DNA of 15,143 nt from Zoogloea sp041911615 (GCF_041911615.1 NZ_JAYROR010000052.1:1-15143), one strand, 5' to 3'; positions 8,026 through 15,143 are shown, counted from the stretch's first letter. Notes: a model not told the origin generated them from the letters alone. Translations and numbers: made by a program.

Positions 8026-9027
8026 TCAGGCCGCCATCGCGGCGGCGGCGATGTCGAGGGCGCGCAGGCGCAGGGCGGGCTCGAAGATGTCGCAGACGAC
8101 CATGAACTCGTCGGCGCCGGTGACCTGGGCGAGGCGGGCGAAGCCCTCGCGGACCCGCTCCGGCCCGCCGATCACCGCGGCGGCCAGGAAGTCGCCGATG
8201 GCGGCGCGCTCCTCGGGGTGGCGCGAGGCCATGAAGCCTTCGACCGGCGGCTGCAGGCGCCGCCGGTTGCCGCTGAGGATGCCGAGCACGCGCTGGTAGT
8301 TGCTGCTGGCGAGGAATTCGGCCTCTTCGTCGGTGGGGGCTGCGACGAGGGGGACGCCGATCATGACGTAGGGCTCGGCGAGCACGGCCGACGGGCGGAA
8401 CTGGCTGCGGTACAGCTCGATGGCCTGGAGCACCTGGCGCGGCGCGAAGTGGGAGGCGAAGGCGTAGGGCAGGCCGCGCTCGGCGGCGAGACGGGCGGAG
8501 AACAGGCTGGAGCCGAGGATCCAGATCGGCACGTTGGTGCCGGCGCCGGGCATCGCGACGACGCGCTGGCCGGGCTGGACGGGGCCGAGGAGCTGTTGCA
8601 GCTCGGCCACTTCGCGGGGGAAGTCGTCCTCGGTCTCGACGCGGTCGCGGCGCAGGGCGCGCATCGTGACGCCGTCGGTGCCGGGGGCGCGGCCGAGGCC
8701 CAGGTCGATGCGGCCGGGGTAGAGCTCGGCGAGGGTGCCGAAGGCTTCGGCGACCACCAGCGGGGCGTGGTTGGGCAGCATGATGCCGCCGGAGCCGACC
8801 CGGATGCGCCGGGTGCCGCCGGCGAGGTGGCCGACCAGCACGGCGGTGGCGGAGCTGGCGATGCCGGGCATGTTGTGATGTTCGGCCACCCAGTAGCGGG
8901 TGAAGCCGAGCTGCTCGGCGTGCCGTGCGGTGTCGAGGGCCACCGCGAGGGCGTCGGCGACGCTGCGGCCTTCGCGGACGGCGACGAGGTCGAGCATCGA
9001 GAGTTGGATGTCTTTGAGGTTTTTCAT
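8026..9027 (-). CDS. LLM-class (luciferase-like) flavin-dependent oxidoreductase
   Basis: The 333-residue cytoplasmic protein belongs to the bacterial luciferase-like TIM-barrel family, which uses reduced FMN or F420 (FMN is expected in this kind of organism). Hallmark segments in order are PLSMLDL-like IQLSMLDLVAVREG, RYWVAEHHNMPGIASSATAV, GSGGIMLPNHAPLVVAEAFGTL, YPGRIDLGLGRAPGTD, VPIWILGSS and GLPYAFASHFAP. These place it in the subgroup that includes E. coli YhbW. The physiological substrate cannot be told from the sequence. The start at 9027 is chosen because MKNLKDIQLSMLDL matches family N termini. An upstream GTG at 9066 would add 13 Pro-rich residues, and neither start has a good Shine-Dalgarno. 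It lies between two binding-protein/kinase modules in the same orientation, 100 nt after kinase 2 and 130 nt before binding protein 1. It may be co-transcribed with the upstream kinase. Confidence 0.9.
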   Translation of the reverse strand: MKNLKDIQLSMLDLVAVREGRSVADALAVALDTARHAEQLGFTRYWVAEHHNMPGIASSATAVLVGHLAGGTRRIRVGSGGIMLPNHAPLVVAEAFGTLAELYPGRIDLGLGRAPGTDGVTMRALRRDRVETEDDFPREVAELQQLLGPVQPGQRVVAMPGAGTNVPIWILGSSLFSARLAAERGLPYAFASHFAPRQVLQAIELYRSQFRPSAVLAEPYVMIGVPLVAAPTDEEAEFLASSNYQRVLGILSGNRRRLQPPVEGFMASRHPEERAAIGDFLAAAVIGGPERVREGFARLAQVTGADEFMVVCDIFEPALRLRALDIAAAAMAA

Positions 9028-9127
9028 GTCGGGTGCGCTGGGGTCGGGGACGTTCTGGGGCGGCACTTACGCTCGCTGGATAAGCGTAGCGCGTCCGCGG
9101 CGGTCTTGCTTGCCGGCGTGCGCCGTG

Positions 9128-12046
9128 TCAGGCCTGCTGCACGTCGGGGCACGGCGCGGCCGGGGGGGCGTGCATCGCGCTGCGGGCTTCGATCTCGTCG
9201 GCGAGGCGTTCGAGCCGCTCGGCCAGGCGCAGGGCGAGATCGAGGCTGTCGGGGCGGCCCTCGCGGGCGGCGAGGTCGGTGGCGGCGGCGAACTGGTGGA
9301 TCGGCATGGCCTTGATGGCGCCCGCCGAGCCCTTGATGCTGTGGGCGAGGAAGGCGAGGTCGGCGAGGTTGCCGTCGGCGGCGAGGGCGCGCAGGCGCGC
9401 GGCGTCGTCGCGGTAGCCGACGATGGCCTTGCCGGCGATGCGTTCGAGGAAGCGGGGCTTGCCGCGGAATTGCGCGGCGAACGCGGGCCAGTCGATGAGC
9501 GCTTCGCCTGCCTCGGTAACCACGTCGGGGGCGGGGAGCGCGGGGCGGGCGGCAGGCGGCGGGGCGCTGGCGGGGGCGCCGCCGGGGCCGGGTGCGGGGC
9601 GGCAGCGGCGAAGGATCTCGGCCACCAGCAGGTCCAGATCGACGGGTTTGGTGATGTGGGCGAGCATGCCGGCGGCCAGGCATTGGGCGCGCGCTTCGGG
9701 GCCGGCGTGGGCGGTGAGGCCGAACACGGGCAGGTCGGGGTGGCGGGCGACGATCAGCCGGGCCAGCTGGTAGCCGTCCATGCCGGGCATCTGGATGTCG
9801 GTGAGGACGATGTCGAAACCGGCGCGGCCGTGGGCGTCGAGGCGGGTCAGGGCGTCGGCGGCGGCTTCGCAGCATTCGACCCGGGCGCCTTCCTGGGTCA
9901 GCATGTCCTCGAGGACGACGCGGTTGATCTCGTTGTCGTCGATGGCGAGGATGCGCAGGCCGCTGAGGCGCGCTTCGTGAGGGGTGTCGGCGCAGTGGGC
10001 GGTGGCGTGGGGCTGGCCGAGGCAGGCGACGAGGTGGCGGCTGCGCAGCGGGCGTTCGATCAGGTGCAGCTGGGCGGTGATGGCTTCGGGCAGCGGTGCG
10101 TCGGCGATTTCGTCGAGGCGGCCGGCGAGGGCGGTGGGGATGTGCTGGTGCTGAAGGGTTTCGAACCACGCGCGCCAGGCGCAGGCGTCGCCGCCCAGCC
10201 GGGCGTCCACGACGACCAGGCGGGTGCCCGGCGGCGGTGGGGCGGGCCGCGCGATGCGGGTGACGGGCAGGCCGCGCCCGGCCAGGTCGGCGATGAGCGG
10301 GGCGATTTCGACGGGCGGAAAGCCGGCCATGACGATGGTGCCGGCATCGGGCGGGACGCCGGGGAACTCGGCGCCGTCGAGGGGCAGGCGGATGTCGAAG
10401 CGGCTGCCGGCGCCCGGTGCGCTGTCGACCTCGATGGTGCCGCCCATCAGCTCGACCAGGTGGGCGCAGATCGACAGGCCCAGGCCGGTGCCGCCGAAGC
10501 GCCGGGTGGTGGAGCTGTCGGCCTGTTCGAAGGGCTGGAAGAGGCGGGCGATCTCGGCGGGGCTCATGCCGACGCCGGTGTCGCTGACCCGCAGGTGGAG
10601 CTGGTCGCCGTCGACGCCGGCCTCGAGGGTGACGCAGCCGCGCTCGGTGAACTTGATGGCGTTGCCCAGGAGATTGACCAGGATCTGCGACAGGCGCAGC
10701 GGGTCGCCCAGGCAGCGGGAGGGCAGGCCCCGTTCGTGGACTTCGAGGGCGAGGCCGCGGGCGTAGGCGCGCTCGGCGGTGAGGGTGATGGCGTTGTCGA
10801 TGATCTGGCCGGGCTCGACGACGATGTGCTCGACGGTGAGCTTGCCGGCCTCGATCTTGGTGTAGTCGAGGATGTCGTTGACGATGCCGAGCAGGTGTTC
10901 CCCGGATTCGAGGATGCGCACGAACTGGCGCCGTGCCTGGCGGCCGTTGAGGTCGCGTTGCCCGATCTGGGCGAGGCCGAGCACCGCGTTGAGCGGTGTA
11001 CGGATCTCGTGGCTCATGTTGGCGATGAACTCGCTGCGGGTGCGGGCCAGCCGTTCGGCTTCGGCGCGGGCGGCGGCGCGGGCGTCGGCCAGGGCGTGCT
11101 CGACCTGGCGGCGCTCGCGCATCTCGAGCATCACGATGTACAGCACGATGAAGGGCACCGCGCCGGCGGCGGCGAGGAACAGCGAGGGAATGGCGTGGGC
11201 GGAGAGTTCGCGCTCGGTGACGAGGGCGGCGAGGGCCACCGGCGTGCCATCGACGGGCTGCTTGACGAGGGCGATGGGGGTGTCGTCGCGCACGGCGTCG
11301 AGCGGGCCGGCGAGGCGGGCTTCGCTGACGGCGGGGTCGGCGAGCAGGCGGGCGATGTCGGTGCGGGCGAAGCCGGTCGGGGCGTTGGGGCCGACCGGTC
11401 GGCCGTTGGCGCTGGCGATCAGGGCTTCAGGGCGCAGGCTGTGGGCGGCGGCGCGGCTCTGGATCGCGGTCACCGGGCTGTAGGCGATGAGATGGCCGCG
11501 CAGGGTGTTCTTGATGAGGATCGGCTGGCTGAAGCGCAGCAAGTCGCGCGCCGGCAGCAGGCTGACGTTGCGGGTCCGCCCCAGGCGCGGCGCCAGGCCG
11601 GCGTAGTCCTCGAGGGGGTTGGCGGACAGTTCGCCGGCCTCGGCGATGGTCTGGCCGTCGGTGCCGATGAGGACGATGCGCTCGTAGATGCGGGTGTCGC
11701 CCAGGCGTTCGCGGTCGATGAGCTGCGTGAAGCGGTCTTCGATGGCCTGGGTGTGGACGCCCAGGCCGTACTCGATGGTCATGCCGAGGTCGAGGCCAGC
11801 GAAGTAGTTGGCGACGGGGTCGGACGCGGCCTGGTTGGCTAGCGTGTTGTGGCGTTCGGAGAAATAGGCCGAGAGGCTTTCGGCCTGCTTGGCCAGTTCG
11901 AGCCGGGCGGCGTCGAGGAGGTTGCGCTCGAGCCGCTGCTGGACGTTCAGGTTATGAACGAACAGGCCCACCGCGTAGGCGATGAACAGGACGACGGCGA
12001 TGAAACTCTTGCGGTAGCGCCTGAGCAGCGGTGAGTCGACGAACAT
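9128..12046 (-). CDS. Hybrid sensor histidine kinase, HisKA-HATPase-pseudoREC-REC-Hpt (module 2)
   Basis: The 972-residue paralogue of the kinase at 4101-7001 has the same domain order and near-colinear residue numbering. TM1 is at about 15-33, the periplasmic region at about 34-285 and TM2 at about 287-308. The HisKA box is MSHEIRTPLNAVLG with His346. The HATPase has NLLGNAIKF, DTGVGM and GGTGLGLS. Residues about 568-680 are a receiver-like domain lacking the acidic pair. The active receiver has Asp703/Asp704, acceptor Asp750 and Lys800. The Hpt domain carries His902 in AHSIKGSAG. The kinase core is highly similar to the other copy, while the periplasmic region is clearly more diverged, which suggests a different signal. 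ATG at 12046 follows the binding-protein stop by 9 nt, consistent with one operon. There is no DNA-binding or enzymatic output domain, so the phosphoryl group must pass to a regulator encoded elsewhere. Confidence 0.94.
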   Translation of the reverse strand: MFVDSPLLRRYRKSFIAVVLFIAYAVGLFVHNLNVQQRLERNLLDAARLELAKQAESLSAYFSERHNTLANQAASDPVANYFAGLDLGMTIEYGLGVHTQAIEDRFTQLIDRERLGDTRIYERIVLIGTDGQTIAEAGELSANPLEDYAGLAPRLGRTRNVSLLPARDLLRFSQPILIKNTLRGHLIAYSPVTAIQSRAAAHSLRPEALIASANGRPVGPNAPTGFARTDIARLLADPAVSEARLAGPLDAVRDDTPIALVKQPVDGTPVALAALVTERELSAHAIPSLFLAAAGAVPFIVLYIVMLEMRERRQVEHALADARAAARAEAERLARTRSEFIANMSHEIRTPLNAVLGLAQIGQRDLNGRQARRQFVRILESGEHLLGIVNDILDYTKIEAGKLTVEHIVVEPGQIIDNAITLTAERAYARGLALEVHERGLPSRCLGDPLRLSQILVNLLGNAIKFTERGCVTLEAGVDGDQLHLRVSDTGVGMSPAEIARLFQPFEQADSSTTRRFGGTGLGLSICAHLVELMGGTIEVDSAPGAGSRFDIRLPLDGAEFPGVPPDAGTIVMAGFPPVEIAPLIADLAGRGLPVTRIARPAPPPPGTRLVVVDARLGGDACAWRAWFETLQHQHIPTALAGRLDEIADAPLPEAITAQLHLIERPLRSRHLVACLGQPHATAHCADTPHEARLSGLRILAIDDNEINRVVLEDMLTQEGARVECCEAAADALTRLDAHGRAGFDIVLTDIQMPGMDGYQLARLIVARHPDLPVFGLTAHAGPEARAQCLAAGMLAHITKPVDLDLLVAEILRRCRPAPGPGGAPASAPPPAARPALPAPDVVTEAGEALIDWPAFAAQFRGKPRFLERIAGKAIVGYRDDAARLRALAADGNLADLAFLAHSIKGSAGAIKAMPIHQFAAATDLAAREGRPDSLDLALRLAERLERLADEIEARSAMHAPPAAPCPDVQQA

Positions 12047-12055
12047 CGACGGCGT

Positions 12056-12973
12056 TTATCGACTGGACCTGGCGCCCGGAATGTCGCGGAAGAACTCGGG
12101 CAGATAGCGCGGGGCGACGGGGAAGTACTTCTTGACCAGTTTCATGTAGGTGCCGTCTTTCTTGATGCCGGCGAGGAAGCGGTTGAAGGCTTCGCGCAGC
12201 TCCGGCGAATCCTTGCGGAAGGCGGCGCCCATGCGCTGCTCGTCCGAGATCGGGCCGATGACCTTGATCTTGCCGGGCCACAGTTCGAGGGCCAGCAGCA
12301 CGTCGGGCACGTCGAGCAGGGTCATGTCGCTCTCGCGCTTGAGCATGGCCGGCACGATGTCGTTGATGTTGGTGCTGCCGGTGAAGCGCTTGAGCTTGAG
12401 CCCCTTGCCTTCGAGATCGTAGAGGGTGGGGTCGAGGCAGGAGTTGTCCATCACGAAGGTGGTGCCGAGCTTCATGTTGGCCTTGGTGCTGCGGATGTCC
12501 GCTTCCTTGTCGCCGCTCGGGCGGATCGGCGTGGCGGCCGAGTCGGGGCGGGCCAGCAGCCAGACGGCGGAGGGGAAGGTGGGGTCGGAGAAGTCCACGA
12601 GCTTCTGGCGCGGGGGCAGGATGGTCATGCCGTTGGCGATGAGGTCGCCGCGCACCGGGCGCCGGCCGATTTCCTGGACGCTGGGCTTGAAGCGGATTTC
12701 CTTGCCGGTGAGATCGCCGATGGCGTCGTCCCAGGTGCTCGGCACGAACTCGTAGCGCACGCCCAGGTGGCGGGCGAAGAGTTGCACGATTTCCACGTCG
12801 AGACCGTCGCCGCTGCCGGTGACGAAGTTGGCGTAGGGCACGCCCAGGTGGCGCAGCACGCCGCGCTCGCGGATGTCGCGCAGGTCGTCGGCGAGGGCGC
12901 TGCCGGCGCAGAGCAGGAGGCCGGCGACAGCGACGGCCAGGGGGGCGAGCAGACGGGAGAGGCGGAGGGACAT
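12056..12973 (-). CDS. Periplasmic solute-binding protein, family 3 (module 2)
   Basis: The 305-residue exported protein has a Sec signal peptide (MSLRLSRLLAPLAV...GSALA, cleavage near Ala28; the Cys22 context LLLC is a poor lipobox). It aligns without obvious gaps to the binding protein at 7005-7895. Shared blocks include RERGVLRHLGVPYANF, SDPTFPSAVWL, LYDLEGKG, NDIVPA, DMTLLDVPD and DGTYMKLVKKY. The cleft motif reads NGMTILPPRQKLVDFSDPTF, retaining the Thr and Arg positions typical of amino-acid-binding relatives. A single conserved Cys lies in MDNSCLDP. The ATG at 12973 has only a weak GGAAAA upstream. It is followed by the kinase gene after 9 nt and has no transporter partners here, so a sensory role with that kinase is the best inference. 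A TAAAAT -10-like element lies about 50 nt upstream. Confidence 0.91.
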   Translation of the reverse strand: MSLRLSRLLAPLAVAVAGLLLCAGSALADDLRDIRERGVLRHLGVPYANFVTGSGDGLDVEIVQLFARHLGVRYEFVPSTWDDAIGDLTGKEIRFKPSVQEIGRRPVRGDLIANGMTILPPRQKLVDFSDPTFPSAVWLLARPDSAATPIRPSGDKEADIRSTKANMKLGTTFVMDNSCLDPTLYDLEGKGLKLKRFTGSTNINDIVPAMLKRESDMTLLDVPDVLLALELWPGKIKVIGPISDEQRMGAAFRKDSPELREAFNRFLAGIKKDGTYMKLVKKYFPVAPRYLPEFFRDIPGARSSR

Positions 12974-13018
12974 GACGGTTTTTCCGATGTGTCCTGCATG
13001 GGCACGGAATGGACAGAG

Positions 13019-13063
13019 CCGCCATTTTAGCGCTAGAAACTAAACTTTAGTAATAGATGGCGG
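13019..13063. repeat. Nested inverted repeats at the MocR-gene stop and upstream of the module 2 operon
   Basis: CCGCCAT (13019-13025) and ATGGCGG (13057-13063) form outer arms around a 31-nt AT-rich core. The core holds two further palindromes, TAGCGCTA (13028-13035) and CTAAACTTTAG (13040-13050, overlapping the TAG stop of the MocR gene). On the minus strand TAAAAT (13029-13024) is a 5/6 match to a -10 element, with at best a 3/6 -35 (TTACTA) 18 nt upstream. This AT-rich island in a very GC-rich neighbourhood probably carries the promoter and perhaps an operator of the binding-protein/kinase operon. Confidence 0.45.
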
Positions 13064-14491
13064 GGACGCCTCACTGGCCTGGAACGCCTGACTGGCAAGG
13101 GTTTTCGAGAGAAAGGCGGCGAGTCGCGGGTCGTTGCAGAAGACGACGTTGAAGCGCAGCCAGGGGGACGCCTGACCTTGCGGACGGAATACGCTGCCGG
13201 GGGCCAGCACGATGTTCTCGCGGGCCGCGCGGCGGGCCAGTTCGGTGGTGTCGGCGATCCCCGGCACCCGCGCCCACACGAAGGGGCCGCCCTTGGGTTC
13301 GGGGTCGGGCACCAGGCCGACCCGCTCCAGCATCCGCAGCGCCAGTCCGCTGGCTTCGCCGAGACGGGCCTTGAGGCGGTCGAGGTGCTTGCGGTAGTGG
13401 CCGTCGGTGAGAAGCTGGTGGATGAGCTGCTCGGACAGTTCGGCCGAGGACATCATCGAGACGATCTTCACGTCGGTGAAGCGGTGCGCCAGGTCGGGCC
13501 GGCAGGCCAGGAAGCCGACCCGCAGGTTGCCCGACAGGGTTTTCGAGAAGCTGGCGGTGTAGATCACCCGCGAGAGCTGGTCGAGCCCGGCGAGGCGGGT
13601 GGCGGCGTCGGGGGCGAGGTCGCCGTAGATGTCGTCCTCGACGATCATGAAATCGTGCTTTTCGGCCAGTTGCAGGATGCGGAAGGCGACCGCGGGGGAG
13701 AGGTTGCAGGCGGTGGGGTTGTGCAGCACCGAATGGGTGAAGAACAGCCGTGGCTGGTGGTGGGCGAGCAGGGCTTCGAGGGCGACGGGGTCGGGGCCGT
13801 CGGGGGTGCGCGGCACGCCGACGAGGGCGACGCCGTAAAGGCGCAGGTTGCCGAACAGGTTCCAGTAGCCGGGGTCGTCCACCAGCACGCAGTCGCCGGG
13901 CTTGAGGAAGTAGCGGCAGACGATGTCGAGCGCCTGATGCACGCCGTAGGTGAGGACGATCTGCTCGGGCGTGGCGCCGATGCCGATCTCGGCGAGGCGC
14001 ACCTGCAGCTGGGCGCGCAGCGGCGCGTAGCCCTGGGGGGTGCCGTAGCTCACCGGGCGTACGTCGGGACGCCGGGACAGGCTGCGCAGAGCGCGCAGCA
14101 CGCCGGCCTCGTCGAGCCACGCGGCGGGCAGGCCACCGGCGCCGGCGAGAATGCGCCCGGGCTGGTCCACCGCCATCTCGCGGATCATCCAGGTGGCGTC
14201 GATGGCCCGTTCGATGGCTTGTTCGGACGCGGCGGCGGGCATCGGCTGGCCGCGGTCGGCCACGTAGAAGCCGGAGCCGCGGCGCGACTGCAGGTAGCCG
14301 ATGGCGACCAGCCGGTCGTAAGCCTCGACGACCGTGAAGCGTGATACGCGGTGGTTTTCGGCGAACTGGCGGATCGGGGGCAGGCGGGCGCCCGGGCGCA
14401 GGAGGCGGTCGTCGATGCGGGTGCGCAGCGCGCCGACGATCTGGTCCACGAGCGGGGTGGCGCTGTCGGGGTCGAGGGCGATCTGCAGCAT
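13040..14491 (-). CDS. MocR-type transcriptional regulator (GntR winged helix fused to aminotransferase-like PLP domain)
   Basis: This is a 483-residue DNA-binding regulator of the MocR/PdxR/GabR subfamily. Residues about 8-80 are the GntR winged helix (PLVDQIVGALRTRID, RFTVVEAYDRLVAIGYL, wing RRGSGFYV). Residues about 115-465 are a fold-type I aminotransferase domain with the PLP-relevant positions kept. These are Asn258 in HNPTACN, Asp286 and Tyr289 in EDDIYG, the Schiff-base Lys317 in ASFSKTLSGNLRVGF, and Arg446 in SPWLRFN. It therefore probably binds PLP and senses an amino-acid-like effector, although the effector is not evident. The start at 14491 has GGAG 6 nt upstream. It is divergent from a small exported-protein gene, and the shared spacer holds two direct repeats suited to MocR binding. 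The stop lies inside the palindromic region upstream of the binding-protein/kinase operon. Confidence 0.93.
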   Translation of the reverse strand: MLQIALDPDSATPLVDQIVGALRTRIDDRLLRPGARLPPIRQFAENHRVSRFTVVEAYDRLVAIGYLQSRRGSGFYVADRGQPMPAAASEQAIERAIDATWMIREMAVDQPGRILAGAGGLPAAWLDEAGVLRALRSLSRRPDVRPVSYGTPQGYAPLRAQLQVRLAEIGIGATPEQIVLTYGVHQALDIVCRYFLKPGDCVLVDDPGYWNLFGNLRLYGVALVGVPRTPDGPDPVALEALLAHHQPRLFFTHSVLHNPTACNLSPAVAFRILQLAEKHDFMIVEDDIYGDLAPDAATRLAGLDQLSRVIYTASFSKTLSGNLRVGFLACRPDLAHRFTDVKIVSMMSSAELSEQLIHQLLTDGHYRKHLDRLKARLGEASGLALRMLERVGLVPDPEPKGGPFVWARVPGIADTTELARRAARENIVLAPGSVFRPQGQASPWLRFNVVFCNDPRLAAFLSKTLASQAFQASEASPPSITKV

Positions 14492-14502
14492 GGGGAGCTC
14501 CG

Positions 14503-14567
14503 GTGTATTGGCGGCGCTACCGGGCCAGCGGCGGGAAAACGGCCGGTACGGTAAGGCGTATTGGCGG
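14503..14567. promoter_or_regulatory. Pair of 12-bp direct repeats, candidate MocR operator
   Basis: GTGTATTGGCGG (14503-14514) and GCGTATTGGCGG (14556-14567) match at 11/12 positions and start 53 bp apart, close to five helical turns. MocR-family regulators such as PdxR and GabR are known to bind direct repeats on one face of DNA upstream of their own divergent genes. Between the copies is an imperfect inverted repeat, TACCGG (14518-14523) with CCGGTA (14543-14548). The proximal copy sits 12-23 nt before the regulator start codon. Confidence 0.55.
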
Positions 14568-14643
14568 AAAGGTGTGCCTGTGGGGCGCGGAAATTGTCCG
14601 ATATTGTCAGGGTATCTGTTCTGCGATGTCGAGGAGTGCCGTC

Positions 14644-15096
14644 ATGGGCCACGTTGTGTGGGTGGGGCTGTCCGCCGGTTTGCTGGTGGGGTGTGTGGCG
14701 TCGGCGTGGGCGGGCGGCGTCGAGGCGTATTGCCCCGAACTGAAGTGGGTGTTGCTGGCGCCGCCCGGGGGCAGCGCGGTGCAGGTGATCGACGTGCGCC
14801 GCGGGGTGACGCCGCTGGCGACGCTGCGCAGCCGGCCGCGCGGACCGGTGCTGGCGGTGCATGTGCAGGCGGCGAGCCGGCGGGTGTGGGTGCTGGCGGC
14901 GGACGGGCTGGATGCCCACGACGGGTTCAGCGGCCGGTTGCTGGGACGCTGGCCGGCGCCGCCAGGGGTGCGGCTGGACCGGCTGGCGGTCGATGACGGT
15001 GGTCGGCTCACGGTGTGGAGTGGGGCGCAGCCTTACGTCGCGCCGGTGGGGGCGGCGCTGCTGGTGCCCACCGGCGCGCAGGTGAGCTGGCGTTGA
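14644..15096 (+). CDS. Small exported or lipid-anchored protein of unknown function
   Basis: I do not recognise a named family. The 150-residue product starts at 14644, where AGGAG lies 7 nt upstream. An in-frame ATG at 14626 would add MSRSAV, supplying an Arg to the n-region, but has no ribosome-binding site. The N terminus is hydrophobic (GLSAGLLVGCVASAWAGG). It could be cleaved by signal peptidase I after AWA, or by the lipoprotein peptidase at the lipobox-like LVGC (Cys17). The mature part is rich in short beta-type repeats (VQVIDVRRG, RRVWVLAADGLDAHD, RLLGRWPAPPGVRLDRLAVDDGGRLTVWSG). This recalls two or three blades of a beta-propeller, too few for a closed ring. It is divergent from the MocR regulator and shares the direct-repeat region, so it is a candidate target. 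An ATTGTC pair 10 bp apart (14593 and 14603) lies in its upstream region. Confidence 0.7.
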   Translation: MGHVVWVGLSAGLLVGCVASAWAGGVEAYCPELKWVLLAPPGGSAVQVIDVRRGVTPLATLRSRPRGPVLAVHVQAASRRVWVLAADGLDAHDGFSGRLLGRWPAPPGVRLDRLAVDDGGRLTVWSGAQPYVAPVGAALLVPTGAQVSWR

Positions 15097-15103
15097 GCGG
15101 CGC

Positions 15104-15143
15104 TCAGGCGTCCGCGTCGCCCGCCGCGATGGGGCGCAGGCCG
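15104..15143 (-). CDS. C-terminal fragment of a gene entering from the right edge
   Basis: On the minus strand the last 13 codons read GLRPIAAGDADA and then TGA, ending 7 nt from the stop of the convergent small gene. The composition fits a coding 3' end and the gap would otherwise be empty, but the fragment is too short to identify. The reading frame is inferred. Confidence 0.4.
   Translation of the reverse strand, partial: GLRPIAAGDADA

Noticed and set aside
8026..9027. The LLM gene as an actual bioluminescence luciferase
   Set aside because: It has YhbW-like oxidoreductase signatures, and no luxB, luxCDE or aldehyde-supply genes are nearby.
8900..11842. A 980-codon plus-strand frame opposite the LLM and kinase 2 genes
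   Set aside because: It has Gly/Ala/Val/Asp-rich shadow composition and crosses the gene boundary at 9027-9128. The minus-strand proteins have complete domain motifs.

Overview
The window looks like chromosomal DNA from a high-GC Gram-negative bacterium, most likely a betaproteobacterium of the Azoarcus/Thauera (Rhodocyclales) type. This rests on the strong GC skew at third codon positions, the protein styles and the envelope signal sequences; no rRNA or other taxonomic marker is present. I see no mobile element, CRISPR array or tRNA. Because the GC content is so high, most long open frames opposite the real genes are shadows.

Layout. (a) 1-122, minus: the first codons of a gene leaving the window, possibly a SWIM/SNF2-type protein. 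(b) 280-2376, minus: thiC (HMP-P synthase) with a clear TPP riboswitch, a candidate promoter and a possible ribosome-binding-site sequestering element in its leader. (c) 2496-4059, plus: an exported alpha-class carbonic anhydrase with an extra N-terminal domain and a long Pro/Ala/Lys-rich linker, closed by a textbook intrinsic terminator. (d) 4101-12973, minus: the core of the window. It holds two paralogous modules, each made of an exported family 3 solute-binding protein followed within 3-9 nt by a large membrane-bound hybrid histidine kinase. Each kinase runs TM, periplasmic sensor, TM, HisKA, HATPase, degenerate receiver, active receiver, Hpt. A luciferase-like flavin monooxygenase gene lies between the modules in the same orientation. 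(e) 13040-14491, minus: a MocR-type regulator (GntR winged helix fused to an aminotransferase-like PLP domain). (f) 14644-15096, plus: a small exported protein of unknown function, divergent from the MocR gene. (g) 15104-15143, minus: the probable C-terminal codons of another gene.

How the genes may work together. ThiC is an ordinary vitamin B1-controlled gene. The two binding-protein/kinase modules have no ABC permease or ATPase genes beside them. I therefore infer that the binding proteins present a periplasmic ligand to the adjacent kinases rather than feed a transporter. Each kinase carries its own receiver and Hpt, so a phosphorelay can run as far as Hpt, but no output response regulator is encoded here. 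The MocR regulator has two near-identical 12-bp direct repeats, 53 bp apart, in the divergent region upstream of it. This is the operator architecture typical of that family and suggests self-regulation and perhaps control of the divergent small gene.
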